Positions 17,797 to 26,008 of a DNA stretch of 56,534 nt are shown here, piece after piece. The stretch is from contig JAPKZB010000077.1 in the NCBI GenBank assembly GCA_026393985.1, forward strand, positions 17,566 to 74,099, given 5' to 3'. Position 1 is the first letter of the stretch. The number at the start of each line of letters is the position of its first letter. The DNA is from Acidobacteriota bacterium (GTDB taxonomy: Bacteria; Acidobacteriota; Terriglobia; Bryobacterales; Bryobacteraceae). The position numbers and the translations under genes were made by a program. The notes beneath the pieces were generated by a model. That model made no database searches, was not told the DNA's origin, and was given only the letters and a program-made list of their open reading frames with translations.

Positions 17797-20700
17797 CTAA
17801 AAGTCGTACCGCAACCCAAACTGCATCACGCGAGGCAGCGTCAGCGTATCCGTATACTTACCAAACGAACCCAAATTACCCAGGTCAGCAGAAGTAGCAA
17901 ACGGGTCGAACCGCACCGAGTTCGTCACGTTGAACACCTCCCAACGGAACTGCAGCGTGTGCTTCTCGCTCCAGGGCATGTTGAAGCTCTTCCCCAGGCT
18001 CAAGTCCAGGTTGAAGTTACCATCACCCCGCACGATGTTCCTCCCGCCGGCCTGCCCGGGCATCGTGTAATCAAACGCCTTCACCGCGTCGGCAGGATTC
18101 GGGAACAGGTTCACCCCCCCGGTCCCGCCCGGAGGCGCCGGCGCGTTTCGCGTGGTGCCGACGACAGGAGTCCGGATCGCCGTTGCGTTGCCGGTGATGT
18201 TCCAGTTGGTCGGCCAGAAGCGCCCGTTGCCCACCGAAGTCGGCAGCCCGGTCGACTGCCGGTACAAGCCGCTCAACTGCCAGCCCCCGACGATCGCATT
18301 GACGGCTCCGCCCTTATCGAGCAGCTTCCGCCCCTTCCCCATCGGCAGACCGTATACGAAGTTCGCATTCCACTGATGGCGCGTATCGTAGTCGGACGGT
18401 GCCCGGAACTGCCGCCGGTCGAAGGCGTTGATGATTACGCCATTCGACGCGGTCGAATTCTCCGGCCGCGATGCCAGGTCGATCGACTTTGACCACGTGT
18501 AGTTGAACTCCAGTTGATCCCCCTGGCTGAAGCGCTTCCGCGCCGTCCACTGCATCGCGTGGTAGCTGCCGGAGCCGATCGAACGCAGGGTCCGCAGGTA
18601 GCTGAACTGCCGGTTATAAAACGCGTACGGGCCGTACTTGCTGCAGCTCGGGCGGCACAACACGTCCATCTCATACAGCGCATACGAGTAGTCCGGAGCA
18701 TTGTTCGAAATGCTCTGGTACGCCCTCTGCGTCGCCGTCAGCGTCGCCGTCGCCGCACCCGGGAAAATGTTCTCCCAAAACGGCAGCCGCCCGACGGAAG
18801 CCACCGGCGTATTCGCATTCGCCAAAACAGCCAGCGCCGTAGCCGCCTGGAAGTAGGTCTGCCCGCTGGCCGGATCCTTCATGTTCACCGGCATGGCGAT
18901 ATCTTCGCTCGTCAGGGAACGGCGGGAAAGCCGGCCCACGTAAGAGCCCTGCAGGAAGAAGCCGCCCTTGAACTCACGGCCTGCCGAGAAGTTCAGGTTC
19001 ATCGTGTAAGGAGGAGCCAGGCGGTCATCGAGCGAGTTCGTAATCGCAAACAGGTTCGGCGCCACCTGCGGGAAGCCCGCCGGGGGTGCCGCGGGTAGCA
19101 CCGAGGCCGGAATCGAATTCAGCCCGGTAAAGCGCGGAGCCGTGGCCAGAGTCAGTTGCGCCGAAGGATTCTGCAGGCTCGTCGACAGACCCAACGCCGA
19201 GGCATCGTAGTTGGTGATCAAACCGGCTCCCATCACGTCGTAGAACATGCCCCAGCCCGCGCGAATCGCCGTCTTGCCAGGACCGCCGAAAAAGAACTTC
19301 GACAGGCCGCTATCCCCCTGCGGAGACCACGCCAAGGCCACGCGCGGCGCCAGGTTCTTCTTGTGGAACGGGTACAGGTCCCGCCCGCCGGGCTGCTCTT
19401 TCAGCACAAACGTCACGGGGTTAACCAAAAATTGCGGCGCACCCACATCAGCCAGCGCCACGCGGGTATCGAAGAACGTCGACAGCGATTCCCGAGCCAC
19501 CGTCTGCACCCCGTTCGCCTCATAAATCGGGGGCATCAACGAGTAACGCAATCCGTAGGTCAGGGTCAATGCCCGTGACATCTTCCACGTGTCCTGGGCA
19601 TAGAACTCGTACTCCTCGGCATTAAACTGCCGCGGCACCGGCGCCCCGACAGCCAGCGGCGAACCGTCCTTGTTGTAGTTGTACCTGGCCGTCCCGTTGC
19701 TGACCACCCCTAAAACTGCCATCGCCGCATCCCGGTATGCCACGCGCGCATTCGCCCGGATGTCCGTCCCCAGCGGCGCTTCCAGTTGGTTACCGCTTCC
19801 GGTCAACCAGGAGGCATTCGTCGAGGCCGAGGGGAACGAGTTGCCATAATTGAATCGGCTATTCCGGATCAGACGCGCCACCCCGCCCACCCGGATGTCG
19901 TGCGAACCGCGCGTCCAGCTGAAGTCATTGGCAAACGTGTGCGTAGGCGTCTTCCGAATGAACGGCCGATTGGTCCCGTTCAGAGAATCAATCGTCCGGA
20001 AGGTCGTAAAGGGCAGCAGCGAGACGCCCGTGTTCTCCACCCCAACCCGCGTCAATCCCCACCGGAAGTTGTTCACCATGTTCGGCCGCACCACACTCGT
20101 CAACCCAATCGCCATGCCCTTCGTGTTCGATAGGTTCGTGTTGTTCGGCGCCTGGCCCGGGAACTGCGGAGAAGAGGTGTCTTTGTCGTCCTGCAGGTTG
20201 CCGCGGACCAACAGATTATGCTTGCCGGCCGCGTCCAGCGCATAGTCGAGCTTGGCAATGTAAGTCTGCCAGTCCAGCCGGATCGGCGCGTTGAACCGGA
20301 ATCCGGAGCTATTAATCGCGTCTCCCGCCGCGGAATCGTTGGGTAGGGGGTACCGCTGCAGAACCGCCAGCGCCGCCTGACTTGGACCGATTCCCAACGG
20401 GTCGATACGCGTCCGTAAATCGTCCGGCGTCAGCGTCGCAATCGACCCGTCCTGCCGGATATACCGCACATTACCCTGCCGCAGTGAAGCCGTCGGAACA
20501 GTACGCAGAACCGAATCCTCCCGCAGGTCCTTCCGGCCTTCGTAGTTGCCGAACAAAAACAGCCGGTTCTTCTTGATCGGCCCTCCCAACGAAGCACCGT
20601 ATATGTTGCGGTTCAGCTTGGCCAGCGGAACCCCGTTCTGGTTGTTAAAAAACGAATTGGCGTTCGTCACCCGGTTTCGCACAAACCAGTAGGTCGAACC

Positions 20701-21444
20701 ATGCATCTCATTGGTCCCTCCCTTGGTCACCAGCGCAATCTGAGCTCCCGAAGACCGCCCCAACTCGGCGTTGGCATTCGTCGTCACCACGCGGAACTCC
20801 TGCACACTGTCCAGCGTCACCCGCAGCACACTCGTGAAAGGGTCGCGATCCTGCTGGTCATTCACGTCCACACCATCGAGCGTTACGTTCGCTTGGTCAT
20901 TCTTACCGCCATTGACATTCCCGCCCCGGTAACTGTTCGGCGCGTTCGCCCCGGCAAAGGTCACCCCCGGCTGCAGGGAAAGCAAACCCGCCACGTTCCG
21001 CGCTTCAAATGGCAACTGCAGAATCGGCTTCGTGCCGAAACTGTTTCCCAACGAGGCGTCCTGCGTATTCAGTTGCACGGCTTCCGCCGAAACGGAAACC
21101 GTTTCGGTCATCTGGCCCACCTCCAGTGCGATGTTCACCGTCGCCGGCGTGTTTACCAGAAGCCGAAGCGCGTTCACAGTCTTCGTGGAAAATCCCGTGG
21201 CCTTCGCCGACAAGGTGTAGGTGCCCGGAGCAATCTGCGGAAAAGAGTAGTTCCCGCTGCTGTTTGCCTTCCCTTCCCGCTTCTGGTTGGTTTCCGTGTT
21301 TACCAACTCCACCGTCGCATTCGGTACCACCGCGCCCGTCGGATCAGTTACAGTTCCAGCCAACGAAGTTACCGATTGGCCTAAAAGACTCGCGTGCGCA
21401 CACAAAAACAGACTCGCGAGTACTAACCATCTCTGCTGTATCAT
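17797..21444 (-). CDS. TonB-dependent receptor with carboxypeptidase-regulatory-like domain (Oar-like)
   Basis: An outer-membrane transporter of 1215 residues. After a signal peptide (LVLASLFLCAHASLLGQ) comes a carboxypeptidase-regulatory-like beta-sandwich at about 27-110 (LAGTVTDPTGAVVPNATVEL, GNYSFPQIAPGTYTLSAKA). A plug domain follows at about 120-240 (LQLPFEARNVAGLLSLQPGV, NVTLDGVDVNDQQD, SVQEFRVVTTNANAELGRSS) and then a long barrel. The last residues LRYDF end in phenylalanine as expected for Bam-assembled proteins. This type is strongly expanded in Acidobacteriota and is thought to import plant or microbial glycans or peptides. No partner gene for a substrate is adjacent, so the cargo is unknown. 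A promoter-like sequence lies about 150 bases upstream. Confidence 0.93.
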   Translation of the reverse strand: MIQQRWLVLASLFLCAHASLLGQSVTSLAGTVTDPTGAVVPNATVELVNTETNQKREGKANSSGNYSFPQIAPGTYTLSAKATGFSTKTVNALRLLVNTPATVNIALEVGQMTETVSVSAEAVQLNTQDASLGNSFGTKPILQLPFEARNVAGLLSLQPGVTFAGANAPNSYRGGNVNGGKNDQANVTLDGVDVNDQQDRDPFTSVLRVTLDSVQEFRVVTTNANAELGRSSGAQIALVTKGGTNEMHGSTYWFVRNRVTNANSFFNNQNGVPLAKLNRNIYGASLGGPIKKNRLFLFGNYEGRKDLREDSVLRTVPTASLRQGNVRYIRQDGSIATLTPDDLRTRIDPLGIGPSQAALAVLQRYPLPNDSAAGDAINSSGFRFNAPIRLDWQTYIAKLDYALDAAGKHNLLVRGNLQDDKDTSSPQFPGQAPNNTNLSNTKGMAIGLTSVVRPNMVNNFRWGLTRVGVENTGVSLLPFTTFRTIDSLNGTNRPFIRKTPTHTFANDFSWTRGSHDIRVGGVARLIRNSRFNYGNSFPSASTNASWLTGSGNQLEAPLGTDIRANARVAYRDAAMAVLGVVSNGTARYNYNKDGSPLAVGAPVPRQFNAEEYEFYAQDTWKMSRALTLTYGLRYSLMPPIYEANGVQTVARESLSTFFDTRVALADVGAPQFLVNPVTFVLKEQPGGRDLYPFHKKNLAPRVALAWSPQGDSGLSKFFFGGPGKTAIRAGWGMFYDVMGAGLITNYDASALGLSTSLQNPSAQLTLATAPRFTGLNSIPASVLPAAPPAGFPQVAPNLFAITNSLDDRLAPPYTMNLNFSAGREFKGGFFLQGSYVGRLSRRSLTSEDIAMPVNMKDPASGQTYFQAATALAVLANANTPVASVGRLPFWENIFPGAATATLTATQRAYQSISNNAPDYSYALYEMDVLCRPSCSKYGPYAFYNRQFSYLRTLRSIGSGSYHAMQWTARKRFSQGDQLEFNYTWSKSIDLASRPENSTASNGVIINAFDRRQFRAPSDYDTRHQWNANFVYGLPMGKGRKLLDKGGAVNAIVGGWQLSGLYRQSTGLPTSVGNGRFWPTNWNITGNATAIRTPVVGTTRNAPAPPGGTGGVNLFPNPADAVKAFDYTMPGQAGGRNIVRGDGNFNLDLSLGKSFNMPWSEKHTLQFRWEVFNVTNSVRFDPFATSADLGNLGSFGKYTDTLTLPRVMQFGLRYDF

Positions 21445-21597
21445 TCCTTTCCCCTAAGGCGCACCGCTCAAGGGCCCCGGAGCGGAGCCAACGCGCAGTG
21501 TCGCTCGAATTTTCCGAAGTGTGGCAAAAAGCTCCCTGGGTGTCAAAGAGGTAGCCAGTTGCTCCCTTGCTCTTCCCAATCGTTGCCGAATCAGGCC

Positions 21598-21625
21598 AGT
21601 GTACTGATTCGTTCCTGTTTTTCAA
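21598..21625 (-). promoter_or_regulatory. candidate promoter of the TonB-dependent receptor gene
   Basis: On the minus strand TTGAAA (21620-21625) and TACACT (21598-21603) are separated by 16 bases, a fair match to a housekeeping sigma factor promoter in an A+T-rich stretch. It is the best match in the 240-base gap. It implies a 5' untranslated leader of roughly 145 bases before the ATG at 21444. Confidence 0.4.
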
Positions 21626-21633
21626 CTCTTTAC

Positions 21634-21668
21634 AGAAAAAAACACCCACCGAAAGTGGTGGCGTGGGC
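21634..21668 (-). terminator. intrinsic terminator of the selD-pyrF transcript
   Basis: On the minus strand, directly after the pyrF stop, the sequence forms a GC stem (CACGCCACC / GGTGGGTG with one bulge, loop ACTTTC) followed at once by seven T residues (complement of 21636-21642). This is a textbook factor-independent terminator, about 20 bases past the stop codon. Confidence 0.8.
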
Positions 21669-21685
21669 GCTCTTATGAAATTTTT

Positions 21686-22363
21686 CTATGGGTTGATTTC
21701 CCGCAGAATTTGCCGCACCGCCGCCCCCGGATCCGCCGCCCGCGTCACCTGCCGCCCCACCACCAGATAGCTCGCCCCCGCCGCCATCGCCGCCATCGGT
21801 GTCGCCACCCGCTTCTGATCCCCCACGTCCGCCCCCGCGCTCCGTACCCCCGGCGTCACTAGGATCTTCCCCGGCCCCACCCGCGCCCGCAACGCCCCCA
21901 CCTCGAGCGGCGAACAAACCAACCCGTCCACCCCCGCCTCCATCGCATTCCGCACCCGCAGCGCAAACAGCTCTTCGAGCGAACACGTGTACCCCATCGC
22001 CGGCAGATCGCTCTCGGCAATACTCGTCAACACCGTCACCCCCAGCAACCGCAGCCCCGCATCCCCCCGGCCCTCCACAGCCGCCCGCATCACCCCCGGC
22101 TCGGCATGCACCGTCAACAAACTCACCCCACTCCGCGCCACCTGCCGCACCGCCCGCTTCACCGTCTCCCCAATATCGTGAAACTTCAGGTCGAGGAACA
22201 CCTTCTTCCCCCGGCCTAGCAGCTCATCCACAAACGCCATCCCGGCTACGGTATACAACTCCAGGCCCACCTTGTAAAAGGTGATCTCCTCCGCCGTAGC
22301 GTCCACGATTCCCCGCGCTTCGGCGGCCGTTTCACAGTCCAGTGCAATAATGATCGGATTCAT
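21686..22363 (-). CDS. pyrF: orotidine 5'-phosphate decarboxylase
   Basis: Converts OMP to UMP, the last step of de novo pyrimidine synthesis. 225 residues, normal for the group I enzyme. The catalytic signature is FLDLKFHDIGETV with Lys60 and Asp63 in the D-x-K-x-x-D array. Phosphate-binding loops are TPGVRS near residue 180 and VVGRQVTRA near 205. It overlaps selD by four bases (ATGA), an unusual partner; coupling to selenophosphate synthesis looks positional rather than metabolic. An intrinsic terminator follows. Confidence 0.96.
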   Translation of the reverse strand: MNPIIIALDCETAAEARGIVDATAEEITFYKVGLELYTVAGMAFVDELLGRGKKVFLDLKFHDIGETVKRAVRQVARSGVSLLTVHAEPGVMRAAVEGRGDAGLRLLGVTVLTSIAESDLPAMGYTCSLEELFALRVRNAMEAGVDGLVCSPLEVGALRARVGPGKILVTPGVRSAGADVGDQKRVATPMAAMAAGASYLVVGRQVTRAADPGAAVRQILREINP

Positions 22364-23379
22364 TCGACTTCTAATAGCGTATCCCGCCGCGCCACCACCC
22401 GGCCCATCCGGTACGCCCCCGCGTACAACCCCTCCATCCGCGCCGCCTCCGCCTCCGGCATCGCCAGCAGCAGCCCCCCCGAAGTCTGCGGGTCATACAG
22501 CACGTCTCCCGCCGACCCCGTCACCTGACACTCCACAAACTCCCGGTTACTCTTGAGCCCCCCCGGCACCGCCCCCGCCGCCGCATACTCCGCCACCCCC
22601 GGCAGCAACTGCAGCCGCCCGCTCTCAATCACCAGCGTCACCCCCGCCCCGCACCCAGCTGACGCCGCCGCCATCTCCCGCGCATGCCCCAGCAACCCGA
22701 AGCCCGTCACGTCCGTGCAGGCATGCACCTCGCACTGCCGCATCGCCGCGCAAGCCGCCTGGTTCAACGTCACCATCGACTCAATCGACGCCGCCACATC
22801 CGCCTCCCGCGCCAAACCCTTCTTGAGCGCCGTCGACACAATCCCCGTCCCCAGCCGCTTGGTCAACACCAGCACATCGCCCACCCGCGCCCCGCCGTTG
22901 GCCAGCACCCGCGCCGGATGCACCGTCCCGGTCACCGCGTAGCCAAACTTCGGCTCGGCGTCCGCAATCGAATGCCCGCCAATCACCGAACAGGCGGCCT
23001 CGATCATCTTCTCCGCCCCACCGCGCAGCACCGCGCGCAGGTCGTCCATCTCCCCGTCCCGCGGCCACGCCAGAATGGACAGCGCCGTCACCGGCACACC
23101 CCCCATCGCCCACACATCGCTCAATGAATTCGCCGCCGCAATCTGCCCAAACGTGTACGGATCATCCACAATCGGCGTAAAGAAATCCACCGTCTGCACC
23201 AGCGCACACTCCGGCGTCAGCTCAAAGACCCCGGCGTCATCCGACGTCTCAAAGCCAATCAGCACCCGTGGATCAAACTGTCGCGGTAGCCCCGCCAGCG
23301 CCTGGTCCAAAACCTTTGGACTCAATTTGCTCGCTCAACCAGCCGCTTTCACATGCGCTGTCAACTTTTTCAACGACAC
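22360..23379 (-). CDS. selD: selenophosphate synthetase, apparently a selenoprotein (in-frame UGA)
   Basis: Makes selenophosphate from selenide and ATP for selenocysteine and selenouridine synthesis. The uninterrupted frame begins only at TTG 23325 (LSPKVLDQAL), which would lack the active site. Reading upstream through TGA 23335-23337 restores it: GTG at 23379, then KAAG-U-ASK-LSPKVL, aligning with the E. coli GAGCGCKISPKVL block so that the UGA falls on catalytic Cys17 and Lys18 on catalytic Lys20. The total is 339 residues, normal for SelD. Other motifs: ETSDDAGVF, FGQIAAANSLSDVWAMGG, VIGGHSIADAEPKFGYAVTG, DVTGFGLLGHAREMA and the DPQTSGGLL end. A hairpin starts 13 bases after the UGA. It follows the GT39 gene by 5 bases and overlaps pyrF. 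selA, selB and tRNA-Sec are not in the window. Confidence 0.88.
23305..23321 (-). promoter_or_regulatory. candidate bacterial SECIS hairpin in selD
   Basis: On the selD strand a 7-bp perfect stem, GTCCAAA / TTTGGAC, closes a three-base loop GGT. The first loop G lies 20 bases after the UGA codon (23335-23337). Known bacterial SECIS elements are short hairpins with a G among the first loop bases at about 16-37 bases from the UGA, so both shape and spacing fit. SelB binding is inferred. Confidence 0.65.
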
Positions 23380-23384
23380 TGTCT

Positions 23385-25430
23385 CTAGTCTACGATGCAG
23401 CGCGCCCCGGTCTTCCGGCAGAACGACAACGCCGAATCATCCGGCCGCCGGATCGTAATCCCCCGCGCATCGATCTTTTTCTCCACGTACAGCCGCGCCA
23501 GGTCCTTGGCGAGCCAGTGCTCCAGCACCACCGGGTCGATCTCTCCGTTCCGCCGCTCGAACAGCGGCCGCTCATACCCATCCTGCGACACCGGCCCAAA
23601 CCGGAACTCCATCGACGCCCAGTGGCCATAGTGTGGATCGAGCACCGCATCCTGCAGCGCCCACTCCCGCAGCGTCCAGCCCGGAACCGACGGATGCGGC
23701 AGCGGCTTACCCACGGCATCAAACAGCATCTGCCGCGGCCGCCGCGTCAGGTCCACCCCATAGAAATTCGCGAAGTCGAGCGGCGCCGGAGCCGTCACCT
23801 CCACGGTGCCCCCGCCCCCCTCCAAATACCGCCACAGCCTCTCCCATGCCTGCAACCCCGCATGCCCCGACCCTGCCGCCCGATCCGCCGTCCCCAACCG
23901 GTCAAAGAACCCCGGCCCCCGCTCCCCCACCGCTTCGAGCCGCGCCTCCACCACCCGGTCCACCGCCGGATCCCAATCTATCTCCTTCCGCGTCGCGCTC
24001 CGCGCCACCACCTTCCCGCCCCTCACAAACACGAGATTCCAGTACCAGATCCCCTTCCCCGCCCCCCAGAACGGCCCCGGATACGCAATCTCGTTCGGAT
24101 CAAACCCAATCGTCTCCCCCGCCTCCCAATCCCGCACGTCCCGCGCCCCCACCCACACCAGATTCGGCTCCCCCTCCACCGGCGCCACCCACTCCCCCTC
24201 GGTCGGCCGCAGCGCCGCCAGAAACAGCAACCGCCCCGCCCCCCGCCCGCTGCTCACCCGCAATTGCAGCCCCTTCGCCGCCTTCACCTCCGCCGGCACC
24301 GCCACCGCCCCCGGCATCTCCCAGCACTCCCCCAGCGCCTTCCCCGCGTAGTAATGCACCCCATACCGCAAGCTCCGCGGAATCCCGTTCGCACAGCTAT
24401 CCGGACCCACCTGCCGCGCCAACTCCCGTCCCGTCAACTTCCCGTCCCGCGCCGGCAGATATCCCAGCTTCGCCCCCGCCACCACCGCCAGCATCACCCC
24501 CGCCGCCCCCGCCAAATACCGCGGCCCCGGCACCCGCATCACCATCACCGCCGCCGGCAGCAGCGGCATCAGATACCCCGGCAGCTTATTCCTCGAAACA
24601 CTAAAGAACACAAACCCAAACAAGAGCCACGCCGCATAAAACGTCCGCGTCTTCCACTCCCCCCGCCACAGCAGCGGCGTCCACGGCAGCAGCAGGCCAA
24701 TCATCATCGGCCCGTAAAACCAGAACGGCTGTACATGCTGCAGGTCCCCACTCGCAAACCGGCTGAAATGGTGCTCAATAAAAAACTCGTTGATAAACGC
24801 CCACCCCTGCGCCCGCGTCACCAGCACATACCACGGCGCCGCCACCACGAGCGAAGCCACCACCACCTTCCACCACTCCCGCCACCGCTCCCGCGCAAAC
24901 CACCCCACCGGCGCCGCCAACACCACCGGCACCAAACCCTTGGCCAGCATCGCCGCCCCAAAGCACGCCCCCACCCACCACGCCCCCCGCCCCGTCTCCA
25001 CCCACCGCAGCGCCAGCACCATCCCGGCCGAAAAACAAACCGCCAGCGGCACATCCGTCACCGCGATGTTCGAGTAGCCAATCCAACCCGCGCACGTTGC
25101 CAGCATCGCCGCCCGCCGCCAACTCCCCACCATCCACCCGAACCAGATCACAAACCCCGCGCTCAGCAGCCCCAGCGGCACCCGTACCGCCGCCTCCGGC
25201 CCCAGGCCCAGCTTGAACCCCACCGCCCCCATCCAATACAGCAGCGACGGCTTCTCAAGCCACGGCCGCCCATCAAGCACTGGCGTCACCCAGTCCCCGC
25301 TCCGCGCCATCTCCCGGGCAATCGAAGCATACCGCGGCTCATCCGGACCAAACAGCCCAAACGCACCCGGAAACGCCGGAAACAACAGCACCAAAGCCGC
25401 CAAAAGCGCAGCCACCCGTAGATATCGCAC
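23385..25430 (-). CDS. GT39/ArnT-like membrane glycosyltransferase with unusual C-terminal extension
   Basis: 681 residues from GTG 25430; no in-frame ATG precedes it. The first ~340 residues are a polytopic GT-C enzyme: an N-terminal helix, then the luminal loop GLFGPDEPRYASIAREM with the conserved catalytic-type Asp-Glu pair, WLEKPSLLYWMGAVGF, NIAVTDVPLAVCFS and further hydrophobic helices up to about 340. Such proteins move a sugar from a polyprenyl-phosphate donor on the periplasmic side. A soluble part follows: a short luminal domain to about 375, then ~300 residues rich in Trp, Arg and Glu with no family I recognise. It ends 5 bases before the proposed selD start. Confidence 0.82.
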   Translation of the reverse strand: MRYLRVAALLAALVLLFPAFPGAFGLFGPDEPRYASIAREMARSGDWVTPVLDGRPWLEKPSLLYWMGAVGFKLGLGPEAAVRVPLGLLSAGFVIWFGWMVGSWRRAAMLATCAGWIGYSNIAVTDVPLAVCFSAGMVLALRWVETGRGAWWVGACFGAAMLAKGLVPVVLAAPVGWFARERWREWWKVVVASLVVAAPWYVLVTRAQGWAFINEFFIEHHFSRFASGDLQHVQPFWFYGPMMIGLLLPWTPLLWRGEWKTRTFYAAWLLFGFVFFSVSRNKLPGYLMPLLPAAVMVMRVPGPRYLAGAAGVMLAVVAGAKLGYLPARDGKLTGRELARQVGPDSCANGIPRSLRYGVHYYAGKALGECWEMPGAVAVPAEVKAAKGLQLRVSSGRGAGRLLFLAALRPTEGEWVAPVEGEPNLVWVGARDVRDWEAGETIGFDPNEIAYPGPFWGAGKGIWYWNLVFVRGGKVVARSATRKEIDWDPAVDRVVEARLEAVGERGPGFFDRLGTADRAAGSGHAGLQAWERLWRYLEGGGGTVEVTAPAPLDFANFYGVDLTRRPRQMLFDAVGKPLPHPSVPGWTLREWALQDAVLDPHYGHWASMEFRFGPVSQDGYERPLFERRNGEIDPVVLEHWLAKDLARLYVEKKIDARGITIRRPDDSALSFCRKTGARCIVD

Positions 25431-25444
25431 TACATGTCAGTATA

Positions 25445-26008
25445 ATGACCCCAATGCGCCAACCGGGCCTACTCCTGCTCCTCACCCTCCCCCTCGCCGT
25501 CACCCTACCCGCCGAAACCGGCGCCTGCGCCTGCAACCCCGCCGACCCCGCCTCCCTCCAAACCCGCGAGTGTTCCCTCACCAACGAAGCCGCCAAGCAG
25601 CCCCCCGGCCTCACCGTCTTCCATCTCAAAGACGCGAGCCCCCGCAAGCCCAACCGCACCCTCACCCTCCCCACCCGCATCAAAACCACCGGCATCCAAA
25701 CCCTCGCCGACCTCTCCCCCGCCGAACGAACCGAGCTCTGGACCGCCGCCATCGCCAAAGCCAAAGCGCTCTGGGGTGATGAGTGGGGTCTCGCATACAA
25801 TGGGGTGAAGGTGCGCACCCAGTGCCACCTGCACATCCACGTCGGCAAGCTGTTGCGCGGTGTCGATACCGGCACCACCCTCTTCGTGAACTCCCCCGCC
25901 CAGATCCCCGTCCCCCGCGACGGCTCCGGCTTGTGGGTCCACCCCGTCGGCCGCCGCCTCAAAGTCCACATCAAAGAACAAACCACCGAAACCGTCCTAC
26001 TCCGATGA
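25445..26008 (+). CDS. exported HIT-superfamily protein (CDP-diacylglycerol pyrophosphatase-like)
   Basis: 187 residues from ATG 25445 (a second ATG at 25454 is possible). A signal peptide (RQPGLLLLLTLPLAVTLPAETGA) leads to a mature part with an early Cys pair (CACNP) and the histidine-triad stretch CHLHIHVGKLL near residue 130, the H-x-H-x-H nucleotide-phosphate site of the HIT/Cdh superfamily. Cdh cleaves CDP-diacylglycerol in the periplasm; whether this one does is unknown. It diverges from the GT39 gene by only 14 bases and overlaps the UxaA gene by four (ATGA), so the two are probably translated together. Confidence 0.75.
   Translation: MTPMRQPGLLLLLTLPLAVTLPAETGACACNPADPASLQTRECSLTNEAAKQPPGLTVFHLKDASPRKPNRTLTLPTRIKTTGIQTLADLSPAERTELWTAAIAKAKALWGDEWGLAYNGVKVRTQCHLHIHVGKLLRGVDTGTTLFVNSPAQIPVPRDGSGLWVHPVGRRLKVHIKEQTTETVLLR

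Noticed and set aside
22360-23325. SelD starting at TTG 23325
   Set aside because: It would lack the catalytic residue and lysine. The frame upstream of the UGA restores the conserved N-terminus.
23268-25421. A 717-codon plus-strand frame opposite the GT39 gene
   Set aside because: Almost only Arg, Pro, His and Gln, as expected from the reverse of GC-rich membrane-protein codons. The minus-strand frame has membrane helices and a GT39 catalytic loop.
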